NCBI RefSeq assembly: GCF_001424425.1
Contig: NZ_LMPT01000012.1
Span: 238,601-302,600 of the forward strand
Source of the DNA: Acidovorax sp. Leaf191
Lineage (GTDB): Bacteria > Pseudomonadota > Gammaproteobacteria > Burkholderiales > Burkholderiaceae_C
Direction of reading: 5' to 3'
DNA length: 64,000 nt
Positions 1-8,004 of this stretch are shown here, one piece after another (positions within the stretch are counted from its first letter, which is position 1; every line of letters starts with the position of its first letter). Below the pieces are notes generated by a model. That model ran no database searches. It had not been told where the DNA came from and saw nothing but the letters and a program-made list of their open reading frames with translations. The translations under genes were made by a program, and so were the position numbers.

Positions 1-2
1 GG

Positions 3-572
3 GAAGCTCCTGCGGCACCGCCCAAGGCGGCCAAGCCCGATCTGGTCAAAGGCGAGGCCAGCTTCACGGCTGTGTGCGCAGCCTGCCATGGCGCCGATGG
101 CAACTCTGCCATCGCAGCCAACCCCAAGCTGTCGCAGCAGCACCCTGAATACCTGGTCAAGCAACTGCAGGAGTTCAAGTCCGGCAAGCGCAACGACCCC
201 GTCATGAAGGGCTTCGCCTCGGCCCTGTCGGACGAGGACATGAAGAACATCGCCTACTGGGTGACCTCCAAGACCGCCAAGCCTGGTTTCGCAAAGGACA
301 AGGAACTGGTCTCGCTGGGCGAGCGCATCTACCGCGGCGGCATCGCCGACCGCAACATCGCCGCCTGCGCCGGCTGCCACAGCCCCAATGGCTCCGGCAT
401 CCCGGCCCAGTACCCCCGCCTGTCGGGCCAGCATGCCGACTACACCGTCAAGCAGCTGGTGGAGTTCCGCGAAGGCAAGCGCGCCAACAGCATCCAGATG
501 ACGCAAGTGGCCGCCAAGCTGAACGACAAGGAAATCAAGGCCGTGTCGGATTACATCGCCGGCCTGCGCTGA
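3..572 (+). CDS. Diheme cytochrome c4-type protein (5' end cut by window)
   Basis: The reading frame is open from base 3, so the start and signal peptide lie upstream of the window. The product is a periplasmic electron carrier with two cytochrome c domains of similar size. Heme-binding motifs are CAACH at 75-89 and CAGCH at 366-380. Each domain has a downstream Met (in PVMKGFASAL and IQMTQVAAKL) that can be the axial heme ligand, and the repeated phrase EFKSGKR/EFREGKR marks the internal duplication typical of cytochrome c4. C4 cytochromes pass electrons from the bc1 complex to terminal oxidases. The next genes, resB and ccsA, make the machinery that attaches its hemes. Confidence 0.9.
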   Translation, partial: EAPAAPPKAAKPDLVKGEASFTAVCAACHGADGNSAIAANPKLSQQHPEYLVKQLQEFKSGKRNDPVMKGFASALSDEDMKNIAYWVTSKTAKPGFAKDKELVSLGERIYRGGIADRNIAACAGCHSPNGSGIPAQYPRLSGQHADYTVKQLVEFREGKRANSIQMTQVAAKLNDKEIKAVSDYIAGLR

Positions 573-641
573 TTGATCCTCGTCAACCCACGGCGGCTTT
601 TTTAAGGGCGCCGCACGGAACCTACCGCCAATAACAACCCC

Positions 642-682
642 AAAAAGGGTGGGTCCATCGCACGGATGGCCCCGCCCTTTTT
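642..682 (+). terminator. Intrinsic terminator after the cytochrome c4 gene
   Basis: AAAAAGGGTGG at 642-652 pairs with CCGCCCTTTTT at 672-682 with one G-U pair. An inner CCAT/ATGG stem extends the hairpin. The flanking A and T tracts make it usable on both strands. It separates the cytochrome gene from resB. Confidence 0.75.
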
Positions 683-732
683 GCTTTCCACTTCCCGCGC
701 CTCGCAGCACCCGCTCTTTCTCCTCTTCATCC

Positions 733-2898
733 ATGTCCGACAACACCCAGGGCCTTCGCGTCCAGTCTGGTTCAGCAGCCCTGCGCGCCGGGGTCGAACT
801 GCTGTCCTCCATGCGGTTCGCGATCTCGCTGCTGACGGTGATCTGCATCGCTTCGGTGATCGGCACGGTGCTCAAGCAGCATGAGCCGGCGGTCAACTAC
901 GTCAACCAGTTCGGGCCATTCTGGGCCGAGCTGTTCGGCGCCATCCAGCTCAACGCGGTGTACAGCGCCTGGTGGTTCCTGCTCATCCTGGCGTTCCTGG
1001 TGACCAGCACCTCGCTGTGCATCGCGCGCAACACACCCAAGATCCTCACGGACCTCAAGGTCTACAAGGAAAACATCCGCGAGCAGAGCCTCAAGGCCTT
1101 TCACCACAAGGCCGAGGCCGACCTGAACGAGTCGGCCGAAGCCGAGGCGCGCCGCATCGGCACCATGCTGGCCGGCGGCGGCTGGAAGGTGCGCCTGCAG
1201 CAGCGCGACACGGCGGCCGGCCCGGGCACGGGCTGGATGGTGGCCGCCAAAGCGGGCGCGGCCAACAAGCTGGGCTATATCGCTGCGCACAGCGCCATCG
1301 TGCTGGTGTGCCTGGGGGGGCTGCTGGACGGCGACCTCATCGTGCGGGCCCAGATGCTGCTGGGCGGCAAGACGCCCTACCAGGGCGGTGGCCTGATCGC
1401 CGACGTGAAGCCCGAGCACCGCCTGTCCGAGCGCAACCCCACGTTCCGGGGCAACCTGCTCGTGGCCGAAGGCACGCAGTCGAGCACGGCCATCCTGAAC
1501 CAGTCCGACGGCGTGCTGCTGCAGGACTTGCCGTTCGCCATCGAGCTCAAGAAATTCATCGTGGAGCACTACTCCACCGGCATGCCCAAGCTGTTTGCCA
1601 GCGAGATCGTCATCCACGACAAGGCCACGGGCGAGAAGACCCCGGCGCGCGTCGAGGTGAACCACCCGGCCAGCTACAAAGGCATCGAGATCTACCAGTC
1701 GAGCTTCGACGACGGCGGCTCGCACCTGAAGCTGCGTGCCGTGCCCATGGTGGCGGGTGCCAAGCCGTTCGACATCGAGGGCGTGGTGGGCAACTCCACC
1801 GAGCTCACCAACAAGGGCGGCGGCCCGGGCAGCGACAAGCTCACGCTCGAATTCACCGCGCTGCGCACCATCAACGTGGAGAACTTCGCGGGCGCCGGCC
1901 CCGGCAGCACCGGCGTGGATGTGCGCAAGGTCGACCTGCGCGAATCGGTGGAGTCGCGCCTGGGCGCGGCCAACAAGACGGTGACCAAGAAAGAGTTGCG
2001 CAATGTCGGCCCCAGCGTGAGCTACAAGCTACGCGACGCCGCTGGCCAGGCCCGCGAATTCCACAACTACATGCTGCCGGTGGACACCGGCGATGGCGCG
2101 CCCGTGTTCCTGCTGGGCGTGCGCGAGACACCGTCCGAGCCGTTTCGCTACCTGCGCGTGCCGGCCGATGATGCGGGCAGCATGGATGGCTTTTTGCGCA
2201 TGAAGGCCGCCTTGGCCGACCCGGAGGCCCGCGAGGTGGCAGTGCGTCGCTACGTGGCGCAGGCCATCGATGCCTCGCGCCCCGAGCTGGCCGAGCAGCT
2301 GCGGCAGTCTGCATCCCGCGCGCTGGCGCTGTTCGCGGGACGGGGCATGGTCGATGGCAAGCCCACCGGCGGCCTGCAGGCGGTGTCGGACTTCATGGAA
2401 GCCAACGTGCCCGAGGCCGAGCGCGCGCGTGCTGGCGAAGTGCTGGTGCGCATCCTGAACGGCACGCTGTTCGAGGTGGCGCAGCTGTCGCGCCAGCGCG
2501 CCGGCCTGCCGCCGCTGCCGCAGGATGAAAAGACGCAGGGTTTCATGACGCAGGCGGTGCTGTCGCTGTCCGACGCGCAGATCTACCCCGCACCGCTGGT
2601 GTTCGAGCTCAAGGACTTCACGCAGGTGCAGGCCAGCGTGTTCCAGGTGGCACGCGCCCCGGGCAAGAACATTGTCTATCTGGGCTGCGCCTTGCTGATC
2701 CTGGGCGTTTTTGCCATGCTCTACGTCCGCGAGCGCCGCGTATGGGTCTGGCTCGCACCCCGCGACGGTGATGGCACGCGCAGCCACGCCGTCATGGCCC
2801 TGTCGACCAATCGAAAAACCATGGACGGCGACCATGAGTTCGTCCAGCTCGCACAGAAACTGATCGGGGCCACCAAGGCCCCGGAAGGCACCGCATGA
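733..2898 (+). CDS. resB: Cytochrome c biogenesis protein ResB (Ccs1)
   Basis: Membrane subunit of the System II heme ligation machinery; with CcsA it delivers heme to CXXCH motifs of apocytochromes in the periplasm. The 721-residue protein has N-terminal membrane helices (RFAISLLTVICIASVIGTVL, then a helix near AWWFLLILAFLV), a third near AAHSAIVLVCLGGLL, a large periplasmic domain, and a last helix near residue 655 (NIVYLGCALLILGVFAML), the usual ResB layout. The frame is open farther upstream, but ATG 733 (MSDNTQGL) is preferred because the extra residues cross a terminator. The stop overlaps ccsA by ATGA, so the two are translationally coupled. Confidence 0.93.
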   Translation: MSDNTQGLRVQSGSAALRAGVELLSSMRFAISLLTVICIASVIGTVLKQHEPAVNYVNQFGPFWAELFGAIQLNAVYSAWWFLLILAFLVTSTSLCIARNTPKILTDLKVYKENIREQSLKAFHHKAEADLNESAEAEARRIGTMLAGGGWKVRLQQRDTAAGPGTGWMVAAKAGAANKLGYIAAHSAIVLVCLGGLLDGDLIVRAQMLLGGKTPYQGGGLIADVKPEHRLSERNPTFRGNLLVAEGTQSSTAILNQSDGVLLQDLPFAIELKKFIVEHYSTGMPKLFASEIVIHDKATGEKTPARVEVNHPASYKGIEIYQSSFDDGGSHLKLRAVPMVAGAKPFDIEGVVGNSTELTNKGGGPGSDKLTLEFTALRTINVENFAGAGPGSTGVDVRKVDLRESVESRLGAANKTVTKKELRNVGPSVSYKLRDAAGQAREFHNYMLPVDTGDGAPVFLLGVRETPSEPFRYLRVPADDAGSMDGFLRMKAALADPEAREVAVRRYVAQAIDASRPELAEQLRQSASRALALFAGRGMVDGKPTGGLQAVSDFMEANVPEAERARAGEVLVRILNGTLFEVAQLSRQRAGLPPLPQDEKTQGFMTQAVLSLSDAQIYPAPLVFELKDFTQVQASVFQVARAPGKNIVYLGCALLILGVFAMLYVRERRVWVWLAPRDGDGTRSHAVMALSTNRKTMDGDHEFVQLAQKLIGATKAPEGTA

Positions 2899-4241
2899 AC
2901 ACCGCCACCCGCAACACGACCACCGTGATCACCCTGAACGAGGGGTTCTTCGCCCGCCGCAACTGGTTCGACTGGCTGTTTGCCGCCATCGTCGTGGCAG
3001 GGGGGCTGTATGCACTGCAGCGCTACGGCAGCTTCATGGATGTGTACGAGAAGGGCATCCTGCTGGGCGCCATCCCGTGCACCATCTGGCTGTGCTGGTT
3101 CTGGCGCCCGCTGCGCGTGCTGCTGCTGGTGGTGGCGGCGGTGGCGCTGATGGCCATCGGCCTGTACCAGCACGACGGCGCGGGCAGCCTGGCGCGTGCC
3201 GACACGGTGTTCGGCCTCAAGTACTTCCTGTCCAGCCAGTCCGCCATTTTGTGGATGAGCATGCTGTTCTTCATGAGCACCATCTTCTACTGGGTGGGCA
3301 TGTTCTCCCGCGGCGAAGGCCGCACGATGAGCCTGCTGGGCTCGCGCATCGCCTGGGTGGCGGTGGCCATGGCGCTCATCGGCACGCTGGTGCGCTGGTA
3401 CGAGAGCTACCTCATCGGCCCGGACATCGGCCACATCCCGGTGAGCAATCTGTACGAGGTGTTCGTGCTGTTCTGCTGGATGACCGCAGCGTTCTACCTG
3501 TACTACGAGCAGCAGTACGACACGCGCGCCCTGGGCGGCTTCGTGATGCTGGTGGTGAGCGCGGCGGTGGGCTTTCTGCTCTGGTACACCGTGGTGCGCG
3601 AGGCGCACGAGATCCAGCCCCTGGTGCCGGCCCTGAAAAGCTGGTGGATGAAGCTGCACGTGCCCGCCAACTTCATCGGGTACGGCACCTTCGCGCTGGC
3701 TGCCATGGTGGCCTTTGCCTACCTGATCAAGCAGCAGGCCACCGAAACCCGCTGGTACAAGCTGGCCCCGCTGTGGCTGCTGGGCGTGGTGCTGTGCTTC
3801 GAGCCCATCGTCTTCCGCCAGGGTGCCACCGAGAACGGCGGCAGCTACTGGATGGTGTACTTCGGCATCTCCGCGCTCATCGTCGCGGGCATCCTGCTGG
3901 GCCGCAAGCGCATCGCGGCGCGCCTGCCGTCGTTCGAGATCCTGGACGACGTGATGTACAAGTCCATCGCCGTGGGCTTTGCGTTCTTCACCATCGCCAC
4001 CGTGCTGGGCGCCCTGTGGGCGGCCGAGGCCTGGGGCGGCTACTGGAGCTGGGACCCGAAGGAGACCTGGGCGCTGATCGTCTGGCTCAACTACGCGGCC
4101 TGGCTGCACATGCGCCTGATGAAGGGGCTGCGGGGCACCCTGTCAGCCTGGTGGGCGCTGGTCGGCCTGGCGGTGACCACGTTCGCCTTTCTGGGCGTGA
4201 ACATGTTCCTGTCGGGGCTGCACAGCTACGGCACGCTGTAA
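2895..4241 (+). CDS. ccsA: Cytochrome c biogenesis protein CcsA (CcsB in some naming)
   Basis: Polytopic heme-handling protein of System II cytochrome c maturation, partner of ResB. The 448-residue sequence has many membrane helices and the hallmark tryptophan-rich heme-binding loop WGGYWSWDPKETWAL near residues 378-392, followed by conserved histidines in AAWLHMRL and SGLHSYG. It begins at the ATGA overlap with resB. The longer N-terminal part before the conserved domain is common in betaproteobacteria. Confidence 0.94.
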   Translation: MNTATRNTTTVITLNEGFFARRNWFDWLFAAIVVAGGLYALQRYGSFMDVYEKGILLGAIPCTIWLCWFWRPLRVLLLVVAAVALMAIGLYQHDGAGSLARADTVFGLKYFLSSQSAILWMSMLFFMSTIFYWVGMFSRGEGRTMSLLGSRIAWVAVAMALIGTLVRWYESYLIGPDIGHIPVSNLYEVFVLFCWMTAAFYLYYEQQYDTRALGGFVMLVVSAAVGFLLWYTVVREAHEIQPLVPALKSWWMKLHVPANFIGYGTFALAAMVAFAYLIKQQATETRWYKLAPLWLLGVVLCFEPIVFRQGATENGGSYWMVYFGISALIVAGILLGRKRIAARLPSFEILDDVMYKSIAVGFAFFTIATVLGALWAAEAWGGYWSWDPKETWALIVWLNYAAWLHMRLMKGLRGTLSAWWALVGLAVTTFAFLGVNMFLSGLHSYGTL

Positions 4242-4415
4242 GAAGAACGCCGGGGCGCCATTCCCCGGGGTATGGCGTGGTGCGAGCGGGGCGGTGGGGT
4301 CGGCGCGATGGAAACTATTGCGTCTTCGGTGTAACCTGAGCGGTACAGGGAACGAACTAGCAGTTGTTCTGCTCTATCGTCACACTGTTTCAACCCGAGA
4401 ACACCGGAGACCGCC

Positions 4416-5420
<1,005 letters not shown>

Positions 5421-5537
5421 ACTGCGGGCGCCGGGCAGGGCCACCGACCAGCGCCCGCTCGGCCTCCGATACCCAACTACACACCTGCGACATTAAGTCT
5501 GCACGCCAGAACGCCGATCCCCCAGCCTGGGCACCCC

Positions 5538-6203
5538 ATGCAAAAACTCTTGCTTCATCCGGCCGCCAAGCCCGTGGTGTTCGTGCTGTGCCTGCTGCCC
5601 CTGGCCTGGCTGGTGTATGCCACGGCCGCCAACCAGCTAGGCGCCAACCCGGCGGAGGCGCTGATCCGCGCCACCGGTGACTGGACGCTGCGTGCGCTGT
5701 GCCTGGTGCTGGCGGTGACGCCCGTGCGCGTCATCACTGCCACGCCGCAGCTGGCGCGGTTTCGGCGCATGCTGGGTTTGTTCGTGTTCTTCTACGCCGT
5801 GCTGCACCTGTTGAGCTACGGCTGGTTCGACATGGGGTTCGATCTGCCGGACATCCTGCGCGACATCGCCAAGCGGCCCTTCATCCTGGTGGGATCGCTG
5901 GCCTTGCTGCTGCTCACCCTGCTGGCGGCCACATCGTTCAACCGCGCCATCAAGGCCATGGGTGCGAAGCGCTGGCAGGCGCTGCACCGCACGGTCTATG
6001 CCGTGGCGGGGCTCGGCATCCTGCATTTCTTCTGGATGCGCGCCGGCAAGAACAACTTTGGCGAGGTCGCGGTGTACGCCGCCATCCTGGCCGCCTTGCT
6101 GGGCTGGCGGCTGTGGCACCGGCTGCGCAAGGACCGCGTTGCGGCCCACCGTGGCGGGGCCGCCAGCCGGCCTGCAACGCCGGCCGCACGCGCCAAATCC
6201 TGA
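5538..6203 (+). CDS. msrQ: Heme-binding membrane subunit MsrQ (YedZ)
   Basis: Six-helix inner-membrane cytochrome of the ferric-reductase-like domain family that passes electrons from the respiratory chain to MsrP. Conserved heme-ligand histidines are visible in FYAVLHLLSYGW, WQALHRTVYAV and GILHFFWMR. Length is 221 aa. The C-terminal tail is basic and rich in Ala and Pro, ending RPATPAARAKS, which is not part of the conserved fold. It forms one unit with msrP. Confidence 0.94.
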   Translation: MQKLLLHPAAKPVVFVLCLLPLAWLVYATAANQLGANPAEALIRATGDWTLRALCLVLAVTPVRVITATPQLARFRRMLGLFVFFYAVLHLLSYGWFDMGFDLPDILRDIAKRPFILVGSLALLLLTLLAATSFNRAIKAMGAKRWQALHRTVYAVAGLGILHFFWMRAGKNNFGEVAVYAAILAALLGWRLWHRLRKDRVAAHRGGAASRPATPAARAKS

Positions 6204-6222
6204 AGAAGCGCAACGGCTTGAT

Positions 6223-6268
6223 TTGCTATTAAAATGATAGCTGACAGCGCTTGACTATCAAGCGGCAG
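6223..6268 (+). repeat. Family 1 dispersed repeat (copy 1)
   Basis: TTGCTATTAAAATGATAGCT followed by GACAGCGCTTGACTATCAAG and CGGCAG. It has the layout of the dispersed hairpin element seen at eight or more other sites in the window. It fills the gap between the convergent genes msrQ and the ODP gene. Confidence 0.65.
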
Positions 6269-6301
6269 AGGGGATTTTGACCCTTGAAGACCAGCTGCGC
6301 G

Positions 6302-7120
6302 CTAGCGCAATGGCTGGGCACGCATTTGCCGGCTCACCGGATCGATGTGGGCCGTGGGGATCTGGTAGGCCCGGTCGTCAAAGAGATCGATGCCGCACAT
6401 CAGCTTCTCGATCCAGTCGAAGAAGTCGCCAATGGCCTTCTTGCCCATGATGGGAGCGCCATGCTGCGGCACCAGCATGGAAATCTCCAGCTTCCGCGCC
6501 ATCTGCGTCCACAGACGCAGAATCTTGTTGGAGACCATGTAGCGGCGGTGGAACCCCTCCATGCGCGGGATGTGGGGCTTGAGGTCGGTAACCGGCACGC
6601 GCGCTTCGGCCCCCGACATCATCGACACCCCCAGGTCGCCCGTGAACAGAATGCGGCTGACCGGGTCGTAGAAGTGGAAATTGCCCTCGGAATGCATGAA
6701 GTGCGCCGGCAACAGCACCAGCTCATGGCGCCCCAGCGGCAGGTGGCCGCCGCTGTCGGGCACGCCGATAACGCGGTTTTCGGTCTTGCCGACCTTGGTG
6801 AAGTGGGGGGCAAACCGCTCCCACACGCGCGAGATCACCAGGTCCGCCTTGGTGCTGGTCATCCAGCGGTCCAGCGAAGCGATGATGTCCGGGTCCGCGT
6901 GGGATGCAATCAGGTAGGACAGCTTGTGCGGGGGGAAGTGCTTGGTCATCCCCATGAACAGCTCGTTGAAGGCCAGGTTCCCGCCCGGGTCGATGATGGC
7001 GCCCGTGTCGTCGTCCACGATCAGGAATTGATTGGCCTGCACGGCCTGGCCGTCTTCCTCGATCAGGTCGGTGAACATCAGACAAGCATGGTTCTTGTCG
7101 CGGTAGAGTTCCAGGGCCAT
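6302..7120 (-). CDS. ODP-type metallo-beta-lactamase-fold protein (oxygen-binding diiron protein family)
   Basis: Single-domain member of the metallo-beta-lactamase fold group related to flavodiiron proteins, without the flavodoxin domain. Metal-ligand motifs are present: SHADPD (ligands H, D, D), HFMHSEGN, LFTGDLG and PQHGAP. The family includes ODP proteins that bind oxygen at a diiron site, and uncharacterised MBL hydrolases; the substrate or partner here is unknown. Start chosen at 7120 because AGGA lies at SD distance; 7126 and 7171 are in-frame alternatives. A perfect FNR box at -41.5 from a predicted start site argues for induction at low oxygen. The neighbour lptM is on the same strand but probably separately transcribed. 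Confidence 0.85.
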   Translation of the reverse strand: MALELYRDKNHACLMFTDLIEEDGQAVQANQFLIVDDDTGAIIDPGGNLAFNELFMGMTKHFPPHKLSYLIASHADPDIIASLDRWMTSTKADLVISRVWERFAPHFTKVGKTENRVIGVPDSGGHLPLGRHELVLLPAHFMHSEGNFHFYDPVSRILFTGDLGVSMMSGAEARVPVTDLKPHIPRMEGFHRRYMVSNKILRLWTQMARKLEISMLVPQHGAPIMGKKAIGDFFDWIEKLMCGIDLFDDRAYQIPTAHIDPVSRQMRAQPLR

Positions 7121-7148
7121 GGCCATCCTGCAGTGCAATAAAGCACCG

Positions 7149-7190
7149 AATCTACGATGGCCCCTTCGCAACGTCCTTGATGGAAATCAA
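7149..7190 (-). promoter_or_regulatory. FNR/ANR-dependent promoter of the ODP gene
   Basis: TTGATGGAAATCAA at 7177-7190 matches the FNR consensus TTGAT-N4-ATCAA at all ten positions; on the minus strand it reads TTGATTTCCATCAA. A -10 hexamer TAGATT lies at 7154-7149 on the minus strand. This puts the start site at about 7142 and the box centre at -41.5, the class II activator position. The predicted leader is about 22 nt. Confidence 0.8.
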
Positions 7191-7251
7191 GGGTCAGAGG
7201 ATTGATGCGCAGCGGGCTTGTCCGGGCTTGGCTGCGGCTGCACGTGCGCGT

Positions 7252-7527
7252 TCAGCGCGGGGTGGAGGCCGCAGCGGCTGGGGCCGGCGCGGTGGCCTCG
7301 GGCGCGGACGGGCTGGCGGAGCTGTCCGTATCGACACCTGCGCCGGTGCCGGTACTGCTGTTGATGTTCATGCTGCTGGGCGTGAGGGTTTGCGGGAGCG
7401 TGGCGCGCTGCGCTGCCGCAGGGTCGGTGGGCAGATACAGCGGCCCACGTTGACCACAACCGGCAAGCGCTGCCGCACTGGCAGCAAGGACAAGCGTCCT
7501 GACTAGAATTTGGGAAGCTTTCAACAT
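7252..7527 (-). CDS. lptM: LPS translocon maturation chaperone LptM (YifL-like lipoprotein)
   Basis: Small outer-membrane lipoprotein of 91 aa. Signal peptide [20 protein letters not shown] ends in lipobox LAGC (lipidated Cys24), directly followed by the family signature [10 protein letters not shown]. The rest is a low-complexity Ala/Pro/Ser/Thr tail. LptM family members help the LPS translocon LptDE mature by promoting correct disulfides in LptD. ATG 7527 is chosen because the signal peptide starts there. It diverges from cyaY with only 12 bp between start codons. In many Burkholderiales lysA follows lptM; it does not here. Confidence 0.88.
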   Translation of the reverse strand: MLKASQILVRTLVLAASAAALAGCGQRGPLYLPTDPAAAQRATLPQTLTPSSMNINSSTGTGAGVDTDSSASPSAPEATAPAPAAAASTPR

Positions 7528-7539
7528 GCGCAAATTGTA
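7504..7539. promoter_or_regulatory. Overlapping divergent promoters of lptM and cyaY
   Basis: Plus strand: TAGAAT at 7504-7509 could be the -10 of cyaY; it lies inside the lptM coding region. Minus strand: TACAAT at 7539-7534 could be the -10 of lptM; it would start transcription at base 7527, the A of its ATG, giving a leaderless mRNA. No clear -35 boxes are seen. Confidence 0.4.
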
Positions 7540-7869
7540 ATGACCGACCTCGAATTCCTGGACCACGCCGAAAAACTGCTTCTCGCCGTCGAGCGCAGCT
7601 GTGATCGCATCAACGATGACACGGACGCCGATGTGGATGCGCAGCGGTCGGGCGGCATGGTGACGCTGACCTTCCCCAACCGCACCCAGATCGTGATCAA
7701 CCTGCAACGGCCGCTGCACGAAGTATGGATGGCCGCCAAGTCCGGTGGCTACCACTACAAGTTTGACGGCACCGCCTGGCAGGACACCAAGGGCGCCGGC
7801 GACTTCTTCGCCTGCCTGACCCGTGATGCCACGCAGCAGTCCGGGATGCCGCTGCAGTTCACCGCCTGA
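7540..7869 (+). CDS. cyaY: Iron donor protein CyaY (bacterial frataxin)
   Basis: Frataxin homologue that binds iron and modulates iron-sulfur cluster assembly on IscS. The 109-residue protein has the family order: acidic N-terminal helix ([12 protein letters not shown]...CDRINDD), then the beta-sheet with [18 protein letters not shown], the signature [16 protein letters not shown] and [15 protein letters not shown] 7540 is the conserved start; an upstream TTG at 7510 is in frame but would add residues outside the family. It diverges from lptM. Confidence 0.95.
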   Translation: MTDLEFLDHAEKLLLAVERSCDRINDDTDADVDAQRSGGMVTLTFPNRTQIVINLQRPLHEVWMAAKSGGYHYKFDGTAWQDTKGAGDFFACLTRDATQQSGMPLQFTA

Positions 7870-8004
7870 TGGGAAACTTTTCCTGATAGCAAAAGCAGGA
7901 CATAGGAAGCAGCAGCAGCAGCCCGCTGCGCTGAATGCAGGCGCTTCTGGCTGGCGGCCGTTCGCTGTCCGGCCACCAGTCCTTCGGGGAGTGCTCCGGG
8001 ACTG

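Noticed and set aside
573..586. FNR-like sequence TTGATCCTCGTCAA after the cytochrome c4 gene
   Set aside because: Nine of ten conserved positions match, but no -10 lies at the proper distance and a terminator intervenes before resB, so it is likely chance.
4250..4268. CCGGGG/CCCCGG hairpin after ccsA
   Set aside because: Short stem with no T tract; not enough to call a terminator in GC-rich DNA.
6284..7141. 285-codon plus-strand open frame opposite the ODP gene
   Set aside because: The minus strand encodes a metallo-beta-lactamase-fold protein with metal motifs and a promoter; this frame has none.
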